Shown here: positions 9,484-18,279 of the stretch, one piece after another
Layout of the letters: each line of letters opens with the position of its first letter
How positions within the stretch are numbered: position 1 is the first letter of the stretch
Assembly: GCA_017547145.1 (NCBI GenBank)
Contig: JAFYQJ010000005.1
Location: 186,001-250,000 of the forward strand
DNA: 64,000 nt
Origin: Paludibacteraceae bacterium
Lineage (GTDB): Bacteria > Bacteroidota > Bacteroidia > Bacteroidales > Paludibacteraceae
Direction: 5' to 3'
Position numbers and translations under genes: made by a program
The notes under the pieces: model-generated
The model's input: the letters and a program-made list of their open reading frames with translations, nothing else
Database searches by the model: none
What the model was told of the DNA's origin: nothing

Positions 9484-11298
9484 TTAATTCAATTTTGTGT
9501 CCGCTTCTGCTTCAACTACATTCACAATGTAGTCACCCATTTTTTCACATTCTGCAATCAAGTCCATATAAACAACACTAGTGCCGTAAAGGTATTTTCC
9601 ATCGTTCACATCGTTGATGTTTTGTGTTTTCAATTGGTTGCGGAAATTGTTTATTTCGCTTTCAATATTTTTTGTTTTTGCAACTTCGGAGAACTGCGGT
9701 GTAGAAGACTCCAAAATTACTCGCATTTGACTTATTGCCTCATCTATAAGCTTGAACATTAAGTCGATATTCTCGTTGATGCTATCAGTAAATTTCGCTT
9801 CAAGGTTGTTGCGACGTTGAACTGTTCTTGCCAAGTTGTAACAACTATCAGCCACACTTTCTATCTCTGAAATGATACGCATTTTCATTTGAATTTCGTG
9901 CTTACTTTCGTTACTCAAGCGTCCGTCCGACACTTTCGATAAGTAAGTTGCTATTTCAACTTCAATATTGTCGCAAATATCTTCATACTTCTGTATGCGA
10001 GAGAATTTTTTCACAAATTCGGCATCGTTGTCGCGTGGAGCATCGTAAAGTTCTTTTACCATTCCGAACATTCTATGCACACGTTCGGCAAACAAAATAA
10101 TTTCTTTATGTGCTTGAAGAATAGACAACTCAGCTGTAGAAAGCATTCCCGTTGAGATAAATTTCAAGTGAGAAATTTTGTCCTCTTCGGTTGGTTTATG
10201 TGGTGTAAGTTTGGTTACAATGTAAACGTAAGTTTTTGTAAACCAAATCATAATGAGGATATTTATCAGGTTAAATACCGTATGGAAAATGGACAACCCA
10301 AACGAAACATGGTATTGCATATCTGTAAAACTGGTCATCAATGCTTGGTTTTCAGCAATCGACAAATCCAATGTTTTATTGTTCAAAGCCTCGATAATTG
10401 TAGGGTCGGTACTATCTACAAAACTTAATAACGCTTCAGGACTTCCTGCAAGCGAAGTAGATATCCAAACGATAAGTTTCATAAATGGATAATAAAGTAC
10501 AAATGCCCAAATAGAACCAAGAACGTTGAAGAGCAAATGCCCAAGAGCGGCACGTTTTGCCCAAATATTACCTGAGATAGAAGCAATCAGCGGTGTAATA
10601 CATGTTCCTATGTTACTACCGAGAATCATTGCAGTTGCTATCTCGAATGACACCCAACCTTTGCTACAAATAATCAATACAAACGCTACGGTAGCACTAG
10701 AGGATTGCACAATCATGGTGAAAACCAATCCTATGAGTGCAAAAAGCAAAATAGAACCATAACCAAATGTAGTGTAGCGTTGAAGTACGGAGAAAACCTC
10801 TGGATTTGCTTTAAGATCAGGAACCGAACCATTTAAGTATTCTAGTCCGAGGAACAAAAGTGCAAAACCAATAAGAAACTCGCCCCAACTTTTATAAACG
10901 GTTTTGTTACTAAAAAGCAATGGGACTCCAAAACCAATTAGTGGAATTGCAAACGCCGCAATATTTACTTTGAAGCCAAATAGCGAGATAATCCACGCCG
11001 TTGCCGTAGTGCCTACGTTGGCTCCCATAATTACTGCCATGGACTGACTTAGCGAGAGCAAACCTGCGTTTACAAAACTGACAATCATCACCGTAGTAGC
11101 CGATGACGATTGTACCAATGCAGTAATAAGAATACCTGTCAACGCTCCAACAATACGGTTGTTGGTCATCAATGCCAAAATGTTTCTTAACTTGTCTCCT
11201 GCTGCTTTTTGAAGGCCTTCGCTCATCAGTTTCATCCCGTAGAGGAAGAGTCCTACCGAACCGATTAAGGTAAATAGATCGAGTAATCCGTAGTTCAT
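9484..11298 (-). CDS. Na/Pi cotransporter family protein (copy 1) with PhoU-like C-terminal domain
   Basis: The 604-residue protein has the PF02690 duplicated transporter core: two QSSSATT-type repeats (ALVQSSSATTVMIVSFVNAGLL at residues about 60-81 and MIVQSSSATVAFVLIICSKGW at about 188-208), within eight or so membrane helices. Residues from about 400 on form a helical PhoU-like domain. It is predicted to import phosphate with sodium across the inner membrane. It opens the tpiA operon. A close paralogue lies at 18280-19983 in the same orientation, with the methylase/AAA operon between them. Confidence 0.9.
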   Translation of the reverse strand: MNYGLLDLFTLIGSVGLFLYGMKLMSEGLQKAAGDKLRNILALMTNNRIVGALTGILITALVQSSSATTVMIVSFVNAGLLSLSQSMAVIMGANVGTTATAWIISLFGFKVNIAAFAIPLIGFGVPLLFSNKTVYKSWGEFLIGFALLFLGLEYLNGSVPDLKANPEVFSVLQRYTTFGYGSILLFALIGLVFTMIVQSSSATVAFVLIICSKGWVSFEIATAMILGSNIGTCITPLIASISGNIWAKRAALGHLLFNVLGSIWAFVLYYPFMKLIVWISTSLAGSPEALLSFVDSTDPTIIEALNNKTLDLSIAENQALMTSFTDMQYHVSFGLSIFHTVFNLINILIMIWFTKTYVYIVTKLTPHKPTEEDKISHLKFISTGMLSTAELSILQAHKEIILFAERVHRMFGMVKELYDAPRDNDAEFVKKFSRIQKYEDICDNIEVEIATYLSKVSDGRLSNESKHEIQMKMRIISEIESVADSCYNLARTVQRRNNLEAKFTDSINENIDLMFKLIDEAISQMRVILESSTPQFSEVAKTKNIESEINNFRNQLKTQNINDVNDGKYLYGTSVVYMDLIAECEKMGDYIVNVVEAEADTKLN

Positions 11299-11323
11299 TG
11301 AATAAAAAAAATTGATTTAGGTG

Positions 11324-11331
11324 CAAATTTA
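11324..11331 (-). promoter_or_regulatory. Promoter -7 box for Na/Pi copy 1 and the tpiA operon
   Basis: On the minus strand this reads TAAATTTG, matching TAnnTTTG, about 25 bp before the start codon. The region between here and 11471 holds no gene I can recognise. Confidence 0.5.
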
Positions 11332-11471
11332 ATATAAATGCTGAAAATATTAGTGAACTTTAACATTATTTGTCCCCTTGTTGAGAATGTCAACCATATC
11401 TAAGAACAAAGCCCTTGGAAGATGTTTTTAGTTAGTAGGCTTCGAAGCGACCTTCTAATTTATTCGTTGAA

Positions 11472-13205
11472 CTATGAATCCAATAATGATGAAGGCAAAT
11501 CTTTTATTGTAATTTCAGATAATCGTTCTGCGGTCAAATTAGGTTCTGTTGCTAAACGATTAGCTTGACATTCAAGTATTTTTTCAAAAACATTTCTTAC
11601 AAAACGACCATTCCCAAAATTTTTATCCTTATTCGATACCGCATTCAAAAATATTTGTTGTAACGATTTTTGTGCTTCATCTGTAATATGATACTCGTAT
11701 TTACTAAGATTAAATTCAAATATCTGATAAAGTTCTTCATTTGAATAATCAGGAAATTCAATATATCTATTAAAACGGGATTGCAAGCCTGGATTAGAAT
11801 TGATAAACTGCTTCATATTCTGAGTATAGCCCGCTAGAATAACTACTAAGCGATCTCTATTATCTTCCATTCGTTTCAATAGGGTGGCGATTGCTTCTTT
11901 CCCAAAATCGTTTTCACCGCCTCCAATTAACGAATAAGCTTCATCAATAAACAAAACACCATCTAAAGCACTATCAATAATTTTGTTTGTTTTTACTGCT
12001 GTATGTCCAACATATTCCCCCACTAACCCTGCACGATCTGTCTCTACTAGATGTCCCTTTTTCAGAATACCTAAATCTTTATATATACTTGCTACAATAC
12101 GGGCAACGGTTGTTTTACCAGTACCAGGATTACCAGTGAAGAGACAATGATAAGAAACAAAAGAAGATTTTAAACCGCATTTTGAGCGTTCTTGCTGTAC
12201 TCTTATAAAGTTAGTAAGAGTTTGTACCTCTTTTTTAACACTATCTAATCCGATTAATGTCTCTAACTCCTTTATTGCATCTTGAAATATCGGTTGGGTT
12301 TGGGTAAAACCTTCTTCTTTTTCGATTAAAGTTTCTTTCTTTTCTGCGATATTTTCGTTGTCACTATTGCTATTCTTAAGTTTTATAATATGATTTAAGA
12401 ATTCAACTTCTTTAGGATCTACGTTAGCATCTAATGATATTACAATATTGGCAAAATCATAAAGTAATTCTAAGTATTTTTCTTTTCTTTCTTGATTCAT
12501 ACAAGATAAGAATGTAGATATAAAGAATGTTTCAAAACCAGTAGCTGATTCCCGAAGTTCTTTTGATGTATTAATAAATCCTGTAGCACCATCATAGGTG
12601 TCTTCACCCATTATGTAGAATAGGTTCCGCTTAACTTCTCGATGAAGCATAAGGCGTGCTGCGAGTAATGTGAGTGGAATACCTAACTCTGATGTTACAT
12701 CGATAGATTTTCCTATTCTTTCAACACATGTAATAACATCGCTTGCTACCATTGCTGGGATATAAGTTTTTTCCATTTGTGGCACATAGAACTTTACAAT
12801 ATTTATAAACTCACTTCCCATACAATACTTATCCATGAAATAACCAATACGATTGATACTCCTCTCGTATCTAGAGAGAAGATCATCTGACATATTGACA
12901 TTACCATTTAACAAGAATGGATTTTCCCAGTTTTTCATTGTTTGTTTATTCTCTATAGTAGTCTCAAAACTTTCGTTTATTTCTTCACAACCTTGGTGTT
13001 TTTTTAATGTTTTCTTAGAATTTGATGATAATTTTGTCCTTTTATACAAACCTGTGCCTGGAATACCAGTATTAAGTGTTGTTCCGTTCTTACCCACAGT
13101 TACACTTGCACCACGAGTTCCAATGGTCGCACTTACCCTACTTTTACTTAGATTGATAAATAATCCTGGGGCAATCTTAATTCGTTTTCTAAATTGCCAA
13201 GCCAT
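11472..13205 (-). CDS. DUF4236 - TerB-like - CbxX/SpoVK-type AAA+ ATPase fusion
   Basis: Three parts are visible in 577 residues. Residues 1-57 are a DUF4236 domain (FRKRIKIAPGLFINLSKSR ... GIPGTGLY), a small beta-rich module of unknown role. Residues about 185-275 are helical with a TerB-like acidic pattern (DANVDPKEVEFLNHI). Residues about 310-577 are a CbxX/CfqX-type AAA+ domain with Walker A GNPGTGKT (358-365), Walker B VLFIDEA (417-423) and an SRFNR arginine-finger motif (476-480). Such ATPases remodel partner proteins. It is 3 bp downstream of the duplicated-domain gene, closing a four-gene operon with a methylase and a nuclease. The combination suggests a defence role, which is inference. 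Confidence 0.8.
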   Translation of the reverse strand: MAWQFRKRIKIAPGLFINLSKSRVSATIGTRGASVTVGKNGTTLNTGIPGTGLYKRTKLSSNSKKTLKKHQGCEEINESFETTIENKQTMKNWENPFLLNGNVNMSDDLLSRYERSINRIGYFMDKYCMGSEFINIVKFYVPQMEKTYIPAMVASDVITCVERIGKSIDVTSELGIPLTLLAARLMLHREVKRNLFYIMGEDTYDGATGFINTSKELRESATGFETFFISTFLSCMNQERKEKYLELLYDFANIVISLDANVDPKEVEFLNHIIKLKNSNSDNENIAEKKETLIEKEEGFTQTQPIFQDAIKELETLIGLDSVKKEVQTLTNFIRVQQERSKCGLKSSFVSYHCLFTGNPGTGKTTVARIVASIYKDLGILKKGHLVETDRAGLVGEYVGHTAVKTNKIIDSALDGVLFIDEAYSLIGGGENDFGKEAIATLLKRMEDNRDRLVVILAGYTQNMKQFINSNPGLQSRFNRYIEFPDYSNEELYQIFEFNLSKYEYHITDEAQKSLQQIFLNAVSNKDKNFGNGRFVRNVFEKILECQANRLATEPNLTAERLSEITIKDLPSSLLDS

Positions 13206-13208
13206 TAA

Positions 13209-14336
13209 TTAAATATCATCATAATAATCATCTAAATCAATATCATCCAAATCTATATCTACATCATCTGTGATATCATCATCGAATGAATCTTGATTTA
13301 ATCCGTCAAAATAAGAAATAAGGATATATGGGAAGCGAGAATTTTCTTCTATTTTAACATGTATTGATATTGAAGACCCATACTCTCCTATCTTAAAGAG
13401 AGCAGCTAACTTTGCACTTTCTTCTTTTAGTGCAGAAATAGGATTTGACATGTATAGTAAATCATCTACCATCTCGCTAGGAGAACCATATTTTTTAGTG
13501 TAAATATCTATTAATTTATAAAATTCTTCTTTTGCAACTTCAAATGATTTACGCTCTTTTTTTCTCACTAGAATAATCGATATGTCTCCTTCGCTATTAC
13601 TACATAAAGACAGTTCGCTTGGTTCTCCCATAAAAGGGCCATACATCGTAGCTATTTCACGATTTTCTATCCATTGTGACTCATTTTTAACGCGGAATCC
13701 TTTAGACTTTAATTCCTCGACAAAATCATCCAAAATTCTGCTCATTTCAATACCATTAAATACTAAATGATTACTTTCACGTTGAAGAATTTGGCTCTCT
13801 AAAAATTCTATTTCATCTTGTTGGATATTAATGTCTTTGTCACTTACTTCTCCGCAGGTGATTAACATTGAAACATTAAATGTATCATCTTCACTATCTG
13901 CTCTCACAGATACCATCACACTTGAGCTATCAGATTCCCTTTTAAAAGCTACCAATTTCTCTAAACTACCATCTCGAATAGAATCAATATCGTCCTCATC
14001 AAAGTAATCGTCCTTCTGATCAAGTAACTGTAGCCCATATTTTTTGTATTCCTCTGCTTTCTTTTGAAAATAATCAAAATCGGCAAGAACATTATCAACC
14101 AAATAGTGCTCCTCTCCCGTGACAATGATACTCTTCACGATTCCTTTGGTGTTTGTAGAAATTAAAAATTCACAAATTCCGTCGTAATCTGCGTCCCCCC
14201 CCTTCATAACTGCTGTCTTCATTTTATTACCAAAAGGAGGTGTTTCAAGAACAAATCCTCTTGTTTCCAATTTGGCAATAAATTTATTTAGAGGGATATT
14301 GAACTCTATCCCTTCAAATGTTAAATGTTTATCCAT
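13209..14336 (-). CDS. Unknown protein with an internally duplicated domain and acidic tail
   Basis: I do not recognise a named family. The 375 residues show two similar halves: HLTFEGIEFNIPLNKFIAKL at residue 4 and HLVFNGIEMSRILDDFVEEL at residue 190, each followed by a GF(V/R)(L/V) strand, a glycine-rich segment and a F..K.EEF/Y...Y..KYG helix. Each unit is about 150 residues. The last 30 residues are almost all Asp and Ile (DDDITDDVDIDLDD). There is no signal peptide or membrane helix. It is cotranscribed with the nuclease gene upstream (23 bp gap) and the AAA gene downstream (3 bp gap), so it probably works with them. Confidence 0.65.
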   Translation of the reverse strand: MDKHLTFEGIEFNIPLNKFIAKLETRGFVLETPPFGNKMKTAVMKGGDADYDGICEFLISTNTKGIVKSIIVTGEEHYLVDNVLADFDYFQKKAEEYKKYGLQLLDQKDDYFDEDDIDSIRDGSLEKLVAFKRESDSSSVMVSVRADSEDDTFNVSMLITCGEVSDKDINIQQDEIEFLESQILQRESNHLVFNGIEMSRILDDFVEELKSKGFRVKNESQWIENREIATMYGPFMGEPSELSLCSNSEGDISIILVRKKERKSFEVAKEEFYKLIDIYTKKYGSPSEMVDDLLYMSNPISALKEESAKLAALFKIGEYGSSISIHVKIEENSRFPYILISYFDGLNQDSFDDDITDDVDIDLDDIDLDDYYDDI

Positions 14337-14359
14337 TTTATTTTGTATTGAATTATTCG

Positions 14360-15046
14360 TTATTTAATATTTTTTGAAAAGTCAAGGATTAAATGATATA
14401 ATACTATTTCCTTTCCAGACATGTGTTCGTGCTTAGAAATGTAAGAATATGGATAACCACTTACGAAATCTTCATATGTAAGCTTTTGAATAGTATTTGT
14501 ATTGACTGTTACATGTTGTTTATTAATGTAATCTTTAGTGATTATGCTATTTATCTTATCAATAATATCAGTTTGAATATTCACAGATTCTACAACAAAA
14601 CCAAACATTACATTACAATTGAAATATGTAGAATAGTATCCAGTTACATAACGACAAATACCATTCTTTATATATTCGGCATTTAAACCTCCATCTCCTG
14701 TTAAATTATTTGAATTTAAACGTTTACATTCTATAATATAATATGATTTGGCACTTTCATAGGGATTTAAAGTTTTGACTTTAATATCTAAATAGCCACT
14801 ATTTTCTTGAGGTTCTTTTTCAAAGTGAAAATTTTGTAAGCAAGGATGTTGATTTCGATAGTCATCATCATTTAATTTTTCAAAGAAGATATCTCGTATT
14901 AGGTTTTCTTTATTACAAATTTTATTGCCACATACAATGAATTGATTATATATGTTAATACAACATTCTAAAACGGAGAATAATTCCTGACGATTAAATG
15001 TTGATAAACCAGCAAAAGTGGATGCATTAAGAGTATCTTGCTTCAT
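14360..15046 (-). CDS. Predicted PD-(D/E)XK nuclease, partner of the upstream methylase
   Basis: The 228-residue protein contains GYLDIKV (Asp 87) and, 19 residues on, YYIIECKRL (Glu 106, Lys 108), the spacing and context of the catalytic D...(E)xK of PD-(D/E)XK nucleases. The rest is helical with no other recognisable motif. Its ATG overlaps the last 4 bases of the methylase gene (ATGA), a sign of translational coupling, so methylase and nuclease are most simply read as a restriction-modification pair. A restriction role is inferred from the motif and coupling; cleavage site and activity cannot be told from sequence. Confidence 0.65.
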   Translation of the reverse strand: MKQDTLNASTFAGLSTFNRQELFSVLECCINIYNQFIVCGNKICNKENLIRDIFFEKLNDDDYRNQHPCLQNFHFEKEPQENSGYLDIKVKTLNPYESAKSYYIIECKRLNSNNLTGDGGLNAEYIKNGICRYVTGYYSTYFNCNVMFGFVVESVNIQTDIIDKINSIITKDYINKQHVTVNTNTIQKLTYEDFVSGYPYSYISKHEHMSGKEIVLYHLILDFSKNIK

Positions 15047-18000
15047 AACGCCCCTCCCTCTTTTAACATAGCGTTTGCAAACTCATTAACATCTAAATGA
15101 GCAATAGCCTTATGCCATAATCGTTTTTCATTAGGTTTTACAACATAAAAACAATCATTTTCGAATCCTCTTAAATCTTTTTGTATAAATAAGTTATAAG
15201 TGATTTGTTCAGAAGAAAGTGCAATACATTTTTCCCAAAAACCTTTTTGTTTACTAGCATCTATTATTAATACATTAGACTTGTCATCCAATGATTCTAT
15301 AGGCTCAATAGAGAATATCATGCCAATATACAATGGGGTATGATAAATCTTAACACGAAAGACTTGGTTTTCGCGAGAGAAACTTTGAGCGAATCTATTA
15401 ACAAAAACACTAGCATAGTTTTGTAAAATATGTTCTTTATCATCTAAATCAATGGGGCGATTCAATAATGCTACAGTTCGATGTTTCATGACAATAGGTA
15501 TCATAATCGTTGTTGCATAATCTAATAAATCCCTCTCAATAGTATTTAATTTTAATAACTCGCATAATTTCGCATTGATACGTGCTTTATAATCTGCTAT
15601 ATCAATATTTTGTCTTAAAACATTATGTTGAGTTGATAAATAGATACTTTCAATTTCTTGAATTATTGCTGCAATTTCATTAGAAACAAGATATGGAAAA
15701 CTAAATCTCTCTTGATCATTTACTTGTTGTTCAATCATAATACCTACGGTAGAAGAACTATGCAATATGTAATATGCAAACAGCGACGAATTAATTAGTC
15801 CCGCGATATTTCGATACTCTTGTATGGCATTATTCCCATTTATCTTTATTGATGTTATTTTATCTGTAAATAATAATTTTTGAGATGAAATAGAACTAAT
15901 GGATTCTAAATCTGTGTTAACAGTTTCTTTTGTTAATAGCATTGGTGGGGTATATATCGAAAAATCTATCGTATTCTGAGGTGTACGATAAATATACCCG
16001 ACAGAAGGGCGAGTCCATTTCTGATGCTCTGGGAATATATAAAATTGTTTTATCTCTTTTGACAAATCTAAAAAATCCCAGCCAATAAGATCCGTTGTAT
16101 TTATACTTTTATTCCCATCTTTTCTCTTTAGCCCTTGATGACAAGTCGCTCCTATCTCAGTTAAATGTGCTTGAATACTTTTATGAGATTTGAGTTTTTT
16201 TATAAAATTATAATCCAAATAAGAACCATATACCAACACTTTCCACAAGCAATCATCTTCTAGTAGCAAATTTTGTCTAACATATTGGACATCATTACGA
16301 GTTAAAGTAAAAACCTTAAACATAGAAAAAAATCTACTAGGTTTTAATGCTATATGCTCAATCAAATGATCCTCTGGAACCACTTCTGTAGCTTTCCGAT
16401 AAAAGAGCACGCAAGCAGGAGTTGTTGCTTTATCATTCGATTTATTAAATACCTCTCTACGTACCGCTGCCAACTCAAATACTTGATCAACATAACAATT
16501 TTGTAGTATATGTTGACGAAACTTTTTCGTTTGTAAATTATACAACACCTTACTAGTTAAAATTAATGCAATCTGAGTTTTGTTTGAAGCAAAATCCAAA
16601 CTTCGTAAGGCAAACGCTTGGGCTATTTCCTTATTCCCAACGAAATTCAATTGTTGCGTTGATCTTAGGTATCGCATATATTGGGGTACAATTGATTTTC
16701 CCATATGATCTTTTTGTATGCGACCACGCATCCATGGTGGATTACCTATGATGTAATCAAATTGAATGTGTTGCTCTAACAATCTATTCAAACTGGCATT
16801 ACTAGTATCGAATGTATCACTACATATTAAATTTGTCCCTAACAAATTAGGGAATTTGAAATTTCCTATATCCGCAGGACTTTGATAATCTAACAAGGTT
16901 AAATAAATAGAAAATATTGCTACTTGAACAGCACTCTCGTCTTTGTCAATTCCATAAATATTATGCCTTACAAGATTCTTCAATTTTTTTCGAAAACCGT
17001 CTGAATTTCGATCCTCATCGCGAACATTATTTTCTTTTATATATTTATCAATAATTCGACGTAATGATTCTACAAGAAATATACCCGAACCACAAGCAGG
17101 ATCCAGCACTTTGCAATCATATGAATGTGTTGAATCAAAGTGTTTACCAATGGTTTGTTGTATTATATAATCCACTAAAAAAGTAGGAGTGTAATATGCT
17201 CCCTCCTCATTCTGATTCTCTTTCCCGATAAATTTTTCATACACATTACTAATAAATTCAACAGGAAGGATTGAAAAATCGTATAACTTAAATAGTGAGA
17301 GTTGTCCCGTTTTAATTTCAACTCCTTGCAAAAGCAATATAATGATATTCAGTGCCTCTTGTGATATTGTCTCATAATCATCAGAGGTTATGCGGAACAA
17401 ATCACCATTGAAGCCTTTTTCGGAATCTTCTAAATACTTTACAAATTGTATATATTGCTCCTTCCTCAGTAACAACTCGCACAAATCTTCATTCGTCCAT
17501 AATTTTGGAATATCTTGAAAATGGAGTTGGACTTTTCTATCAATGAGATAGCGTATGAAGATGATTTTTCCTATTAACGCATTGGCTACTTTTTGATTCA
17601 AGCCTAAGTCGATTAGTTTTTTCTGTACGGCATCAATATTTTCCAACAATTTATAATCTACCCTATTTCTATGACTTATATCTGTTTTATATTTTTCCCA
17701 TGTTTTGCCCGTAACCAACTCAAAATAACTAAAATCATCTAACTTATCTTCTTTTGCTATTTCGCACAGACATCCTGTTTCCTTATTGATAGAAAAACCA
17801 TTGAATATCTCTACCACCTCGTCAGAAACAATAATAGCAATAGGAGATTCATTAAAATTCCATATTGCTTTATGAAGTGCCTGTTTATCTTGAGGGTCTT
17901 TGAAAAACAAGATTAAAGGCTTATTGTCAAAACAGAAGAACGCATCCAATTGCTTCAATAAGTCGTTCGTTTCTAACAAACGATATATACGACTTGGGAA

Positions 18001-18090
18001 AGAAACTTTATTCTTCCACTCTGGTTCGGACAAACGAATTAGACAATCATCTGTTAATTCCAACTTCTTGTATAGCTCATCTAATGTCAT
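15043..18090 (-). CDS. Eco57I-like / type IIG-like N6-adenine DNA methyltransferase
   Basis: The 1015-residue protein has the gamma-class N6-adenine methylase motifs: a GAYYTPTFLVDYI region (about 297-309) before motif I VLDPACGSGIFL (328-339, SAM binding), motif II-like IYGIDKDESAVQVA (about 388-401) and the catalytic NPPW (450-453). The C-terminal 450 residues look like a target-recognition region (paired LLxSxxxxYY-like segments). The N-terminal 270 residues carry no nuclease motif I can identify, so cleavage may come from the separate PD-(D/E)XK protein that overlaps its stop codon. BREX PglX and type IIL enzymes share this layout, but no other BREX gene is seen. Confidence 0.85.
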   Translation of the reverse strand: MTLDELYKKLELTDDCLIRLSEPEWKNKVSFPSRIYRLLETNDLLKQLDAFFCFDNKPLILFFKDPQDKQALHKAIWNFNESPIAIIVSDEVVEIFNGFSINKETGCLCEIAKEDKLDDFSYFELVTGKTWEKYKTDISHRNRVDYKLLENIDAVQKKLIDLGLNQKVANALIGKIIFIRYLIDRKVQLHFQDIPKLWTNEDLCELLLRKEQYIQFVKYLEDSEKGFNGDLFRITSDDYETISQEALNIIILLLQGVEIKTGQLSLFKLYDFSILPVEFISNVYEKFIGKENQNEEGAYYTPTFLVDYIIQQTIGKHFDSTHSYDCKVLDPACGSGIFLVESLRRIIDKYIKENNVRDEDRNSDGFRKKLKNLVRHNIYGIDKDESAVQVAIFSIYLTLLDYQSPADIGNFKFPNLLGTNLICSDTFDTSNASLNRLLEQHIQFDYIIGNPPWMRGRIQKDHMGKSIVPQYMRYLRSTQQLNFVGNKEIAQAFALRSLDFASNKTQIALILTSKVLYNLQTKKFRQHILQNCYVDQVFELAAVRREVFNKSNDKATTPACVLFYRKATEVVPEDHLIEHIALKPSRFFSMFKVFTLTRNDVQYVRQNLLLEDDCLWKVLVYGSYLDYNFIKKLKSHKSIQAHLTEIGATCHQGLKRKDGNKSINTTDLIGWDFLDLSKEIKQFYIFPEHQKWTRPSVGYIYRTPQNTIDFSIYTPPMLLTKETVNTDLESISSISSQKLLFTDKITSIKINGNNAIQEYRNIAGLINSSLFAYYILHSSSTVGIMIEQQVNDQERFSFPYLVSNEIAAIIQEIESIYLSTQHNVLRQNIDIADYKARINAKLCELLKLNTIERDLLDYATTIMIPIVMKHRTVALLNRPIDLDDKEHILQNYASVFVNRFAQSFSRENQVFRVKIYHTPLYIGMIFSIEPIESLDDKSNVLIIDASKQKGFWEKCIALSSEQITYNLFIQKDLRGFENDCFYVVKPNEKRLWHKAIAHLDVNEFANAMLKEGGAL

Positions 18091-18102
18091 AATCGTATAT
18101 AT

Positions 18103-18183
18103 TTATAGTTTTGTTGTTTTCGTTAGTTGGTCAATGAGTTGGGTTTTACCGCCTACCCATTTGACAAATGATTTTGCTTTCAT
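18103..18183 (-). pseudogene. N-terminal remnant of a Dam-type DNA adenine methylase
   Basis: A 26-codon frame starting with ATG at 18183 reads MKAKSFVKWVGGKTQLIDQL and then stops. FVKWVGGKTQLIDQL is the SAM-binding motif I region that opens Dam/DpnM-type adenine methylases (usual form FLKWAGGKRQLL), but the remaining 230 or so residues are absent. It is directly downstream of a good promoter and 12 bp before the start of the large methylase gene. It looks as though an original Dam-type gene was replaced just after its first codons by the four-gene operon, leaving its promoter and start in place. Confidence 0.65.
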
Positions 18184-18201
18184 TGTTTTTTAATTTATTT
18201 A

Positions 18202-18233
18202 CAAAGTTATTTCCTTTTGTTGAAACAAACAAA
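18202..18233 (-). promoter_or_regulatory. Promoter for the methylase-nuclease-AAA operon
   Basis: On the minus strand a TTTG -33 box (18230-18233) is followed 20 bp later by TAACTTTG (18202-18209), a full match to the Bacteroidota promoter consensus. It reads through the Dam-like remnant into the operon. Confidence 0.6.
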
Positions 18234-18254
18234 AAGGCAGAGAAAAACTCTGCC
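18230..18254 (-). terminator. Rho-independent terminator after Na/Pi copy 2
   Basis: On the minus strand the perfect stem GGCAGAG / CTCTGCC with a 5-nt loop is followed by TTTTTG. It ends the second Na/Pi gene and its T-run merges into the promoter of the methylase operon. Confidence 0.8.
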
Positions 18255-18279
18255 ATAACATCAAGAAAACAAATTCTTT

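Noticed and set aside
10910-11326. Minus-strand 138-codon frame in the Na/Pi gene 1 region
   Set aside because: It is a shifted frame inside the 5' part of the transporter gene, with no independent signals.
11400-11460. Possible terminator after the DUF4236-AAA gene around GCTTCGAAGC
   Set aside because: The central palindrome is short, the outer stem pairs poorly and the T-run is weak, so I cannot support it.
15043-18090. BREX or DISARM assignment of the large methylase
   Set aside because: No PglZ, BrxC, BrxL, DrmA/B or phospholipase D gene is present nearby; the neighbours are a small nuclease, a duplicated-domain protein and a CbxX-type ATPase.
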